In this document: positions 1-8,637 of the stretch, one piece after another | How the letters are laid out: each line of letters starts with the position of its first letter | Numbering within the stretch: the stretch's first letter is position 1 | Assembly (NCBI RefSeq): GCF_029783845.1 | Contig: NZ_LWID01000001.1 | Location: 1,720,001 to 1,784,000 of the forward strand | Reading direction: 5' to 3' | DNA: 64,000 bases | From: Volucribacter amazonae | GTDB taxonomy: Bacteria; Pseudomonadota; Gammaproteobacteria; Enterobacterales; Pasteurellaceae | Translations under genes and position numbers: made by a program | Notes under the pieces: model-generated | The model's input: only the letters and a program-made list of their open reading frames with translations | What the model was told of the DNA's origin: nothing | The model's database searches: none

Positions 1-694
<694 letters not shown>

Positions 695-892
695 ACAACG
701 CTGTAGTGTTTTTGCTGAGTAGAGGAAGTAGCGAAACAAAGCGAAAATAAAGTGAAGTAAAGAAAACGACAAATAAAGAATAAAGATTCAGACGATAGAG
801 AATAGAGAGTTAAAGTAGACAGCTTGTTTTTGAAGTTAAAGAGAAGAAGAATAAAGAAAGGACAGAATCGAAGTAAAATCATCAAAGGAATT
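695..892 (+). other. 23S-5S internal transcribed spacer
   Basis: About 200 bases separate the two rRNAs. The spacer is strikingly purine-rich (long A/G runs from about 715 to 870) and has no tRNA-like cloverleaf that I can see. It presumably carries the RNase III and RNase E processing sites for maturing the 23S 3' and 5S 5' ends, but I cannot place them. Confidence 0.8.
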
Positions 893-1010
893 ATCTTGGC
901 GGCGATAGTGCGGTGGTCCCACCTGACCCCATGCCGAACTCAGAAGTGAAACGCCGTAACGCCGATGGTAGTGTGGGGTATCCCCATGTGAGAGTAGGTC
1001 ACCGCCAGGT
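893..1010 (+). rRNA. rrf: 5S ribosomal RNA
   Basis: The sequence matches the gammaproteobacterial 5S consensus almost throughout, including GGTCCCACCTGACCCCATG and the loop-E region. The terminal helix pairs CTTGGCGGC at the 5' end with ACCGCCAGG at the 3' end. It closes an rRNA operon on the + strand; both ends may be off by a base or two. Confidence 0.97.
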
Positions 1011-1026
1011 TGTTATTTATGAATGG

Positions 1027-1054
1027 CCCCTGTTGTCAAGCAACGGGGGTTTTT
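1027..1054 (+). terminator. rRNA operon terminator
   Basis: A G+C-rich hairpin (CCCCTGTTG, short loop, CAACGGGGG) is followed directly by a run of five T. It lies 17 bases after 5S and is a textbook intrinsic terminator for the rrn operon. Confidence 0.9.
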
Positions 1055-1084
1055 GTTTATTAAGAATTAAGAAAAAAATATTTT

Positions 1085-1127
1085 AAAACTGACCGCACTT
1101 TATTACACCAAAGTGCGGTTAGTTTTA
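1085..1127. terminator. Inverted pair of uptake sequences, possible second terminator
   Basis: Two uptake words face each other: ACCGCACTT at 1092-1100 and AAGTGCGGT about 20 bases on, each flanked by matching AAAACT/AGTTTT arms. The result is a long A/T-flanked stem that could act as a back-up terminator for the rRNA operon. Paired uptake sequences are widely used this way in Haemophilus and relatives. Confidence 0.7.
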
Positions 1128-1404
1128 GAATAATTTTTCTCATAAATATTGATATTCTCATTTTCCCTTCTCTTTAAAAAATTTTAGTGTGAATTTATCT
1201 ATATAATAAGTTTTTAAATAAAGTTGGTGTAGAGCCAGAAGCAGAAAGCCTACTACCTTTCAACGATATTTTTCGGATTATAGAAAATCATTTTGTTTAA
1301 TTAATCAACGTTTACCACAAATTTTAGTAAGATATTCTAATTAAGGGGCTGTACTAGATAACTAGAATAAGTTACCTTTAACTAGTTGTTTTAAATGGAG
1401 TTAA
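1128..1404. other. Intergenic, no gene recognised
   Basis: The stretch is A+T rich with no plausible start plus ribosome site. A short open stretch around 1224-1300 (reading VGVEPEAESLLPF) looks like the tail of some protein, but I cannot name it. The bases around 1346-1378 (GGGGCTGTACTAGATAACT) could be the outer end of the adjoining IS630 relic, though I found no matching opposite end. Confidence 0.4.
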
Positions 1405-2156
1405 TTAAAATAGGAATGATACACCAGCATATCCAACAAGTTACCCGAACAAATAACGAATATATCTCTTAATATTTGCCCAAGTGTAAGTTCTGGTGAA
1501 TAAAGCGATAGCGGTAAATATGGTGTCTCCGCTTATTCGCCATTACTTGCAAAATACCCACTCTGTGAAAACGAGCGTTATCCAAAATAATGACCGATTT
1601 CTGTGTTAATGATGAGAGTAAAGCATGCTCAAACCAAGCTTCAAAAAGGTACGCGTCATGGTGTGCTGATACACCATAGGGACAACTAATTTATGTTCGA
1701 TTTAAGCTACAACCAAGGATAAATGTTGATATTTTCTCCCACTGACTTTGGCTTTAACCTTTTGTCCTAAGTGCATAGGGCGAAAGAGATAAGTATCAAT
1801 CCTTGTTTCATCAAGATAAACCTGTTGATAATCTGAAAATTGTGCTAATTGTGTCAAATAATGTGCGACTTTTTTTGGCTTGTTCTTTGTACGTCGTGGA
1901 CTTTTTATGTGTTATTCCTCATCTTTTGAATGCATAAAAACTGCAGAGGTTGAACAGAGATATTGAGCAATTTCGTAAAGGTAGGCTTCGGGGCTGTTCT
2001 ACATAGCTCATCAGTTTTTGCCTATCTAATTTGATGGCATTTTGCCCTGTCACTCAGTGTTTTAAGCTACCTATTTGTTTTTTCAAGTTAATCTAGCGGT
2101 AAAGCATTGGGCGTAAAGCTTTAATGCTTTTTTCGTAAATCTATTGAGTATGCCAT
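1405..2156 (-). pseudogene. Decayed IS630-family transposase
   Basis: Read on the minus strand from an ATG at 2156, the pieces of an IS630-type transposase can be joined across frames. They are an N-terminal MAYSIDLRKK start (frameshifted within about 11 codons), an HTH region (KLDRQKLMSYVEQ; HKKSPRRTKNKPKKVAHYL), and the DDE core with YLDETRID and a later ILDNARFHR. In the family these two motifs carry catalytic acidic residues. Stops and frameshifts break it at least four times and the usual PYSPELNPIE motif is corrupted, so it cannot make a working enzyme. No clear terminal repeats remain. Confidence 0.85.
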
Positions 2157-2161
2157 TTTTG

Positions 2162-2262
2162 CCTGAGAAAATTAGCTTTGAATTGACTATAAAATGCATG
2201 ACAACAGACCGCATGGGTATGCTTAAAGAGGTAAGCCTTGTATTAGCTAGTACAACTGGCAG
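2162..2262 (+). pseudogene. Short ACT-domain-like fragment (possible relA relic)
   Basis: An open stretch from 2162 reads PEKISFELTIKCMTTDRMGM followed by LKEVSLVLAS. This is the pattern of the first strand and helix of an ACT domain, as at the C-terminus of RelA/SpoT proteins. It has no start or remaining domain and runs into the adjoining MarR relic. I infer a fragment of a lost gene; the assignment to relA is tentative because the match is short. Confidence 0.35.
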
Positions 2263-2294
2263 CTTAAAAATCAGAGAAATGCTATTGGTGCTAT

Positions 2295-2631
2295 ACTTAA
2301 TCAACAGCTTTTTGCTGTAGGGCTGTATGATTGCAGTATTAATAGCGATTTTTTATGGGTTTTACTATATACCCTAATGGATTGTGTTGCTCTCCTTAAG
2401 CAAAACCGAAAATCACACCGTCAATCAATTAGGACAAAAATTCTTTCTTATCTCCAACACATTAACTCTCTTTTAAAAGGCTTAGAGCAACAAGGCTTGA
2501 TCCAGCGACAACGCGCTAAAACAGACGAACGCCAAGTAGTGCTAAATTTTACCGAGCAAGGGCAACAAAAATGCGAACAAAGTTTGATTTGTATGAACAT
2601 TATTCAAAAATTTGACCTAAGACTTGAATAA
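2295..2631 (+). pseudogene. Decayed OhrR/MarR-family transcription regulator
   Basis: Across three frames the + strand reads LNQQLFA, then WIVLLSLSKTENHTVNQLGQ, KFFLISNTLTLF and finally LLKGLEQQGLIQRQRAKTDE followed by RQVVLNFTEQGQQKCEQ. This is the winged helix-turn-helix and DERxVxxxLTxxG wing of the MarR family, closest in wording to peroxide-sensing OhrR. An in-frame stop precedes WIVLLSL and a frameshift occurs around 2470, so the gene is dead. The final 84 codons are still open from 2377 but start out of register. No ohr gene is nearby. Confidence 0.75.
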
Positions 2632-2804
2632 ATTCGCGTACTGCAAAAAGCGATATGTAAATTGTGTGATAATTTATTGGTGCAAAGTGCGGTTGGTTTT
2701 GAGAATATTTTTATAGGATGTTGAGTAGAGTATATTCCCAATCTGAAAAATATGATAATAATCATGTAGTAACAGTTTTGTTAATATACGAAAAAGCAAT
2801 AAGT

Positions 2805-3085
2805 AAAACAAAAAGGCAAGATATACCAAAAGTCTTATGCACATGGAAACGGGGTTTAATCGCTGGTCTAAGAAACATTTTTTTGACGAAAAGAAGTTGA
2901 TCAGAATGGGTATTCGCTGACAGAGGTGATGTACAGTGTCATCAATATGCAAGTGGATCACTCAGTTACATAATTGGGTTAAAAATACATTTGCGAGACT
3001 AAAGCATTTTCGGCGTATTGCAACACCTGATAAGGCATTTTTAATCTATGCTTTCAGGCTTGTTTTATCATTTATTGAGGTTTAA
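2805..3085 (+). pseudogene. Decayed IS5-like transposase fragment
   Basis: The + strand holds scattered pieces of an IS5-type transposase. NGFNRWSKKHFFDE (about 2850-2890) resembles the N-terminal RFNRWSR motif. NTFARLKHFRRIATPDKAFL (about 2984-3045) resembles the C-terminal FARLKHFRRIATRYDK motif. Most of the catalytic core is missing and stops separate the pieces. The family name rests on these two motifs only. Confidence 0.55.
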
Positions 3086-3397
3086 ATTGAGGAGACATTC
3101 TAATCAACTAGAGCTAAAATTTACTGTTTAATAAACAATCAATATACTTGAAGTTTGAGATGTCTTTGTTTAAGATAACTTGCTTTCGTGGCTGATGTAA
3201 CTGTTTTATCAAGAAAGTACGCTAGACAATCTATAGTGATTATGTTGCATTTTTTTAGCCAAAATTTAGAAATGGATAAAATCTTTCAGGTAATCTGAAT
3301 AATTTAGACAATTAAACCAACAATTTTGAAATCATTGCTATGGATTTAATTTATAAATAAATCTATGCTTACTATTTTATGTATTTGGAGTAAACCA
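3086..3397. other. Intergenic, nothing recognised
   Basis: About 310 bases of A+T-rich sequence between the IS5-like relic and the next intact gene. I see no open frame with a ribosome site, no uptake word and no convincing hairpin. It presumably holds the promoter of the downstream gene. Confidence 0.5.
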
Positions 3398-4366
3398 ATG
3401 ACGGAAATTTCCACAATCAAATATTTAAACCCTGAAAAACGTAGTGGTTTTATTCATAAAATTCACGAAACTGATGAAAAAGATTTTTTGTTTGTTGAAA
3501 AAGAATTAATTAATCTGAAATTTGACGATTTAACTGAGGGCATGGAAGTGCAATTTGAGATACATGGTCATTTTGCTAACAAGGTAACATTGCCTGAAGT
3601 TAATCAGAGAAAAACACTTGTTCAATCTCAAATTAAATACTTAAATCCAGAAAAGCGTAATGGTTTCATTTGTAAGCTTAGTGAAACTGATGAGAGGGAT
3701 TTTTTCTTTATTGAAAAAGAATTATGTAATATTCAATTTGATGACTTGAAAATTGGTATGGTTGTTCAATTTGAACCACATGGTTCGTTTGCTAATAAAA
3801 TTCAATTGTTTCAATCAAATGAAGAAAAGAGTGTTTTTCAAATAAATGAGATAGCAGAAGATAACTTTTCCAGCATTATTTATTCTATTATTCAATTAAT
3901 GAAACATAATGCGCAAAATATTAATGATCCTTTTGTCTTTGAGGATTATGCACACACTATTTTGAAAATGCTTGTTCCCGAGGTTTATACTAGCCCACGT
4001 GATAAGCAAGCAGGGTTGTTTGATGGCTTATTTAAGTATAAAAATTTAGAAGTGATTTACGATTGCACTTTATCTAAAAATTTTAAAGAATACAAAGAAA
4101 ATCAAATTTCAAATTATATTAATCAAATACAGCAGCAATCTATTACCATTAACAGAGAAAGAATTGGTTTAAATAGTAATTCAAATAAACAAATTTGGGT
4201 AATTACCAAAGATAAAACAGAGTTATTTCAAACACATCGAGGCGTAACTGATATTCGTATTAAAGAAGTAAGCATTTTTAGTTTAATTGATTTATTGAAT
4301 AAAAAATTAGCAAATATTGATTATGACCCATTAGATGCGATTGACGATTTAAAAGATATTAAATAA
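3398..4366 (+). CDS. Protein with two cold-shock-like repeats and a possible nuclease-like C-terminal domain
   Basis: The start at 3398 is chosen because GGAG lies 7 bases upstream; an earlier ATG at 3365 lacks one. The 322-residue product begins with two near-identical segments (about residues 6-66 and 79-136), each reading KYLNPEKRxGFIxK, then ETDExDFxF, then FxDLxxGMxVQFExHGxFANK. That is the layout of a cold-shock/S1-like OB fold that binds single-stranded nucleic acid. The C-terminal part (about 176-300) has FEDYAHTIL, then LFDGLFKYKNLEVIYDCTLS. The spacing D209, E218, D222 is loosely like a PD-(D/E)XK nuclease core such as Mrr, but the usual catalytic lysine is not seen, so nuclease activity is only a guess. 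It is soluble, with no signal peptide. It sits alone between gene relics with a strongly A/T-biased codon choice, which suggests acquisition by transfer. Confidence 0.75.
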   Translation: MTEISTIKYLNPEKRSGFIHKIHETDEKDFLFVEKELINLKFDDLTEGMEVQFEIHGHFANKVTLPEVNQRKTLVQSQIKYLNPEKRNGFICKLSETDERDFFFIEKELCNIQFDDLKIGMVVQFEPHGSFANKIQLFQSNEEKSVFQINEIAEDNFSSIIYSIIQLMKHNAQNINDPFVFEDYAHTILKMLVPEVYTSPRDKQAGLFDGLFKYKNLEVIYDCTLSKNFKEYKENQISNYINQIQQQSITINRERIGLNSNSNKQIWVITKDKTELFQTHRGVTDIRIKEVSIFSLIDLLNKKLANIDYDPLDAIDDLKDIK

Positions 4367-4380
4367 TTTCAAGAGTAAGT

Positions 4381-4560
4381 ATCCCAAAAAGAATCGACCT
4401 AAAATCTATCTTAATCATTGGCGCAGACCCTATTGTTATTGTGCAAGCGTGTTAGTCTGACTATTCTGGGTGCAAGCCTGTAAGGCTTTGCGTGAGGAAG
4501 GCTATAAAGTCTAGTCAATTTTAATTCTGCCACAATAATAACAGCTCCTGATATGCTGTT
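4381..4560 (+). pseudogene. carB: Relic of the 5' end of carB (carbamoyl-phosphate synthase large subunit)
   Basis: The + strand reads PKRIDLKSILIIGADPIVI, then VQAC, a stop, SDYSG, and after a frameshift QACKALREEGYKV. This matches the highly conserved CarB N-terminus ([20 protein letters not shown] ... ACKALREEGY). A decayed NSNPATIMT follows. Only about 60 codons of a gene of more than 1,060 codons remain, with a stop, a frameshift and a lost initiator. It is the leftover of a rearrangement; a functional carAB must be elsewhere if the species makes carbamoyl phosphate. Confidence 0.85.
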
Positions 4561-4603
4561 ACCAACTATGGGGGCAGAATATAGTCGTAAAATCAGACAA
4601 AGC

Positions 4604-4638
4604 GGCACACCAAGACAATATAAAAAGTAAGGTGTGCC
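4604..4638 (-). terminator. Possible terminator after the dppA-like gene
   Basis: GGCACACC at 4604-4611 pairs perfectly with GGTGTGCC at 4631-4638 around a 19-base A/T-rich loop. It lies about 36 bases past the end of the minus-strand dppA-like gene. There is no strong T run, so termination is plausible rather than certain. A decayed copy of the dispersed TATAGTCG repeat may overlap its left side. Confidence 0.4.
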
Positions 4639-4674
4639 AACACTTATTTAAAACAAGATTAATGGAGAGGATTT

Positions 4675-6264
4675 TTATTCAACACTCACCCCATAAAATG
4701 CGGTATAACCAAATGGGCTATGTTTATAATTGCGTACGCGTTGGCTCATTGGAATATAGGTTACCGAATGGGCAATGGTGACCCAAGGGGCTTGTTGTTT
4801 AATAATTTGTTGAGCTTGGCGATATAATTCTGCACGTTCATTTTGATCCGTTAAGCGGATTGCTTGATTTAATAGTGCATCATAATCTTTATTACACCAA
4901 CGTGCGTAATTGCTGTTGCCTACGTTGGAACAAGCTAATAATGGTGAGAGGAAATTATCAGGATCGCCGTTATCCCCTGACCAGCCGTAAGTGCCTGCTT
5001 CAAGTTCTCCTGCTTTAGAGCGTTTAATATAATCTCCCCATTCATAGCTGACAAGTTTGGCTTTAACCCCAATTTTTTCCCAATCTGCTTGTAGCATTTC
5101 GCTCATTCGGCGTGGATTAGGGTTAGAGTTACGCACTACAGGTTGTACCCATAATTCTACTTCAAAACCATCTGGATACCCTGCTTCGGCAAGAAGTTGT
5201 TTGGCTTTAGCAGGATCATAAGGGTAATCTTCGATCTGTTCATCATATCCCCAAATGGTTGGTGGTAATGGTGTTTTCGCCGCAATGCCTGCTCCTTGAT
5301 AAACTGCGTCAATAATGGCTTTTTTATCGGTGGCATAATTTAACGCTTGGCGTACTTTTACATTATCAAGTGGCTTTTTCTCGGTATTTAACGCAACATA
5401 AGCAACATTTAAGCCTTCTTGAGCTAATAGCTGGATTTTCGGATCTTGTTTCATACGAGCGATATCAGAGGTATTTGGGAAATCCATCATATCGCAAGCC
5501 CCACTTTGCACTTTAGCATAACGAGCAGTGGCATCAGGAGTAATACTAAAGATTAAACGATCGATAGGTGCTTTACCTTTCCAGTAATCTTTATTGGCTA
5601 AGAAACGAACCGCTTGATCCACTTGATAGCCTGCAAAGACGAAAGGACCTGTACCAATAGGTTGGGTGTCAATATTGGTTGGCGTGCCTGCTTTTAACAT
5701 TTTATCGGCATATTCTGCGGAATAAATGGAAATAAAATCCATACCAAGACTAGATAAGAAAGTGGCATCAGGATTGTTTAAGCTAATACGCACAGTACGA
5801 TCATCAACTTTTTCTACCGCTTTTAACAAAGCAGGAAATTTCATTGCATTAAAATATGGGTAAGTGCCATTAGATACCTTGTGGTAAGGGTGATTTGGAT
5901 CTAATTGACGCTGAAAAGAGAAGATTACATCATCGGCATTAAATTCACGGCTCGGTTTAAAGATTTTATTGCTATGAAATTTTACCCCTTGACGTAAATG
6001 AAAAGTGTAAATTAATCCGTCATCACTGACTTCCCAACTTTCTGCTAAAGCGGGTTCAATTGTGGTTGTGCCAGGTTTAAATTCTACTAGGCGGTTATAA
6101 ACTTGTTGGGAACTCGCATTATAAGAAATGCCGTCCATTACTAATGCAGGGCTAAATCCCGTTGGCGAACGGCTCGTACAATTTACAAAAGTCGTTTCAG
6201 CCTGAGCGAAAGTGGTTATTGATAAAGCCAGTGCTGTTAATGAAAACTTATTGATTAATTTCAT
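4675..6264 (-). CDS. dppA: Periplasmic peptide/heme-binding protein of ABC importer (DppA-like)
   Basis: The 529-residue protein is a family 5 solute-binding protein. It has a clean signal peptide (MKLINKFSLTALALSITTFA, cleavage after AQA) and no lipobox cysteine, so it is soluble in the periplasm. Family wording includes SRSPTGFSPALVMDG, VYNRLVEF, GTGPFVF and DNVKVRQALNYATDKKAIID. DppA carries dipeptides, and its Haemophilus relative HbpA also binds heme or glutathione; the substrate cannot be settled from sequence. No permease or ATPase genes (dppBCDF) flank it, so it must dock with a transporter encoded elsewhere. Its relatives in Haemophilus are also solitary. Confidence 0.88.
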   Translation of the reverse strand: MKLINKFSLTALALSITTFAQAETTFVNCTSRSPTGFSPALVMDGISYNASSQQVYNRLVEFKPGTTTIEPALAESWEVSDDGLIYTFHLRQGVKFHSNKIFKPSREFNADDVIFSFQRQLDPNHPYHKVSNGTYPYFNAMKFPALLKAVEKVDDRTVRISLNNPDATFLSSLGMDFISIYSAEYADKMLKAGTPTNIDTQPIGTGPFVFAGYQVDQAVRFLANKDYWKGKAPIDRLIFSITPDATARYAKVQSGACDMMDFPNTSDIARMKQDPKIQLLAQEGLNVAYVALNTEKKPLDNVKVRQALNYATDKKAIIDAVYQGAGIAAKTPLPPTIWGYDEQIEDYPYDPAKAKQLLAEAGYPDGFEVELWVQPVVRNSNPNPRRMSEMLQADWEKIGVKAKLVSYEWGDYIKRSKAGELEAGTYGWSGDNGDPDNFLSPLLACSNVGNSNYARWCNKDYDALLNQAIRLTDQNERAELYRQAQQIIKQQAPWVTIAHSVTYIPMSQRVRNYKHSPFGYTAFYGVSVE

Positions 6265-6346
6265 TGGTTTCTCCTATGCTGACGGATTCATTCAAGACTA
6301 AAGATATAATAAACTTAATGAGCTTGAAAGATTAAAATTATATGAA

Positions 6347-6868
6347 TTATAACGATTTATTCTTTATCATCGTAAACCATTGGCAAATAAACTCTGTTAT
6401 CGCAAAAATATCATTCAAATCTAACCGCACTTTTTCACTTTCTATTGGATAATCTGTCGCTAATGCTACCACATAAGGATCAAGATCAGCTAAGGGCTTA
6501 TCCATTGTTTGGCTTTGGCGATGGAGTAAAATTTTGGCAATAGGTTCTTGTTTAAACCCTTCCACTAAAATTAAATCGGTTAAATGGGGATCAAATTGCT
6601 GAGCAAGATAAGTTAAATCAAGAGGTTGTTGTTTTGTTTCAGTCATTAATGCCCAACGTTGTTCACAAGCCATAATAACTTGACTTGCTCCTGCTTGCGT
6701 CATACGTCCACTGTCTTTACGTGGATTATCTAGCTCAACATTGTGGTGAGTATGCTTAATTACCGCTACTTTTATGCCTTTTGCTTGTAATAGAGGTAGC
6801 AGTTTTTCTAATAAGGTGGTTTTGCCACTGCCGCTATAACCCGTAATACCTAGCATTGGGATTGTCAA
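6347..6868 (-). CDS. mobB: Molybdopterin-guanine dinucleotide biosynthesis adaptor MobB
   Basis: The 173-residue P-loop GTP-binding protein starts MTIPMLGITGYSGSGKTTLL (Walker A at about residues 10-17) and continues with VAVIKHTHHN and a DNPRKDSGRM segment, both typical of MobB. It assists MobA in attaching GMP to molybdopterin, making the cofactor of enzymes such as DMSO and nitrate reductases. It stands alone here, without mobA, as a monocistronic minus-strand gene. An uptake word (6424-6432) is embedded in the C-terminal coding region. Confidence 0.9.
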   Translation of the reverse strand: MTIPMLGITGYSGSGKTTLLEKLLPLLQAKGIKVAVIKHTHHNVELDNPRKDSGRMTQAGASQVIMACEQRWALMTETKQQPLDLTYLAQQFDPHLTDLILVEGFKQEPIAKILLHRQSQTMDKPLADLDPYVVALATDYPIESEKVRLDLNDIFAITEFICQWFTMIKNKSL

Positions 6869-7098
6869 ATTGCCCTCCTTTGGTATTTCAAATACCTTAA
6901 TTCAAAATGTATCTATTTAAACAAATTATACCGAGTTTGAAATAAGAAAAAATATAAAAATATTCTAAAAACTAACCGCACTTTAAGCTGTTGCCCATAA
7001 GGTAAATAAGACATTCTATGTTTACAAATGAGGAATAAAAGGAAAAATAATCAGCTTTAACAGTAATAATTAACAACTCTATTTTGTTAGTCTGTAAA

Positions 7099-7121
7099 TT
7101 GCACGTATTTCTCGTTATAAT
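7099..7121 (+). promoter_or_regulatory. Possible promoter element for apbE-nqrM
   Basis: A perfect TATAAT hexamer lies at 7116-7121, 40 bases before the apbE start. The TTGCAC at 7099 is too close to serve as a standard -35 box, so only the -10 call has support. Confidence 0.3.
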
Positions 7122-7160
7122 AGCTAACTATTTTGGCTATTCTTGATTAGGGATATTAAT

Positions 7161-8204
7161 GTGTTAAAAAAATTTTTTTGTGGATTTACTGCATTAGCGA
7201 TGATATTTATGCTATCTGCCTGTGAAAAACAGCCTTCAATTATCAGTTTAACGGGCAAAACCATGGGGACAACTTATCATATTAAATATATTGATAGGGG
7301 TGATGTTAAGCTGTCTGCGGAACAACTACAGGAGCAAGTGGAACAACAATTGCATCTGGTGAATCAGCAGATGTCCACTTATATACCTAGTTCTGAAATT
7401 AGCCAATTTAATCAATCACAAAATGTGAATAATCCAATGCCTATTTCTACCGCTTTTGCTACCGTTGTGGCAGAGGCGATTCGTTTAAATCAGCTTACGC
7501 AGGGGGGATTAGATATTACCGTTGGCCCACTTGTGAATTTATGGGGCTTTGGGCCAGAACATCGTCCAGATAAACAGCCTACCCCAGAACAAATTGAACA
7601 ACGGCGAGCTTGGATTGGGCTGGATAAATTGCAATTAACTCAACAAGCTGAACAGGCTTATTTAACCAAAACCGTACCGCAACTTTATATTGATTTATCT
7701 TCCATTGCGAAAGGATATGGAGTAGATCTGGTTGCAGATACCTTAGAACAAAATGCGGTTGTAAATTATATGGTTGAGATTGGTGGGGAAATTCGTGCTA
7801 AGGGGAAAAATATTGAGGGGAAATCTTGGCAAATTGCTATTGAAAAACCAACAGATATGGGAGAAAGATCACCGCAATTAGTGATTGGTTTAGAAAATAT
7901 GGCAATGGCAACGTCGGGAGATTATCGTATTTATTTTGAAGAAAATGGTCAGCGTTTTTCCCATGAAATTGATCCGACAACAGGTTATCCAATTCAACAT
8001 AATCTTGCATCAATTACTGTATTAAACCCATCGGCAATGACAGCAGACGGTTTATCCACAGGTTTGTTTGTTCTCGGTGCTGATAAAGCCCTAGAAATCG
8101 CAGAACAACAAGATTTGGCGATTTATTTAATTATTAAACAGGGCGATCATTTTGAGAGTAAAATGTCTCGTGAATTTAAACGGTTAACAGGCATAAATGA
8201 ATAA
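7161..8204 (+). CDS. apbE: FAD:protein FMN transferase lipoprotein ApbE
   Basis: ApbE covalently attaches FMN to threonines of NqrB and NqrC in the Na+-translocating NADH:quinone reductase, working on the periplasmic side. I start it at GTG 7161 because AGGGA lies about 8 bases upstream; the earlier in-frame TTG at 7143 has none. The 347-residue product has a lipoprotein signal (MLSAC, Cys21), the KTMGTTYHIKY entry motif, and the conserved DLSSIAKGYGVDLVAD and EIGGEIRAKG segments. MATSGDYRIYFE and HEIDPTTGYPI also match the family. It is followed 18 bases later by nqrM. The nqr structural genes are not adjacent. Confidence 0.93.
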   Translation: MLKKFFCGFTALAMIFMLSACEKQPSIISLTGKTMGTTYHIKYIDRGDVKLSAEQLQEQVEQQLHLVNQQMSTYIPSSEISQFNQSQNVNNPMPISTAFATVVAEAIRLNQLTQGGLDITVGPLVNLWGFGPEHRPDKQPTPEQIEQRRAWIGLDKLQLTQQAEQAYLTKTVPQLYIDLSSIAKGYGVDLVADTLEQNAVVNYMVEIGGEIRAKGKNIEGKSWQIAIEKPTDMGERSPQLVIGLENMAMATSGDYRIYFEENGQRFSHEIDPTTGYPIQHNLASITVLNPSAMTADGLSTGLFVLGADKALEIAEQQDLAIYLIIKQGDHFESKMSREFKRLTGINE

Positions 8205-8222
8205 AATAAATAGGAATAGAAT

Positions 8223-8471
8223 ATGAAAACATTTTTAATTACCTTAGTAATTTTTTTATTAATTATCTTAGCCATGGCATTAGGTTATATCTTTAATCGC
8301 AAAGAATTAAAAGGCAGTTGTGGGGGAATGAGTGCCATGGGGATTGAGAAAATGTGTGATTGTGAAGAACCTTGCGACAATCTTAAAGATAAAGTAGAAA
8401 AAGGTGAGCTTGATGCTTCAGAATTAGCACGTTTTAACAAAAAACAAGAAGCCTTTTATGAAGTAAAATGA
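8223..8471 (+). CDS. nqrM: Na+-NQR maturation protein NqrM
   Basis: This 82-residue protein (DUF539) has one N-terminal membrane helix (about residues 3-24). A cysteine-rich tail follows (GSCGGMSAMGIEKMCDCEEPCDN) with four cysteines, thought to deliver or hold iron for the Fe site between NqrD and NqrE. It forms a two-gene operon with apbE, the usual partner. Together they imply that the cell has an nqrABCDEF operon elsewhere. Confidence 0.9.
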   Translation: MKTFLITLVIFLLIILAMALGYIFNRKELKGSCGGMSAMGIEKMCDCEEPCDNLKDKVEKGELDASELARFNKKQEAFYEVK

Positions 8472-8637
8472 TACTTAAATCCTATATGCTATTAAATATC
8501 ATTTAGTAGCATATATTTTATTTTGTCAGATTGTAGTTTGTTTTGATTTTTAAATATATCAATTATTATCGCTTTTCCCTCTCCTTTTCTGTACAATTTG
8601 CCCCGATTTTTTATTAGAGTGATTATTGAGAATAGTT

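Noticed and set aside
2674..2961. A 95-residue minus-strand open frame
   Set aside because: It has no ribosome site or recognisable domain and overlaps the IS5-like relic on the other strand.
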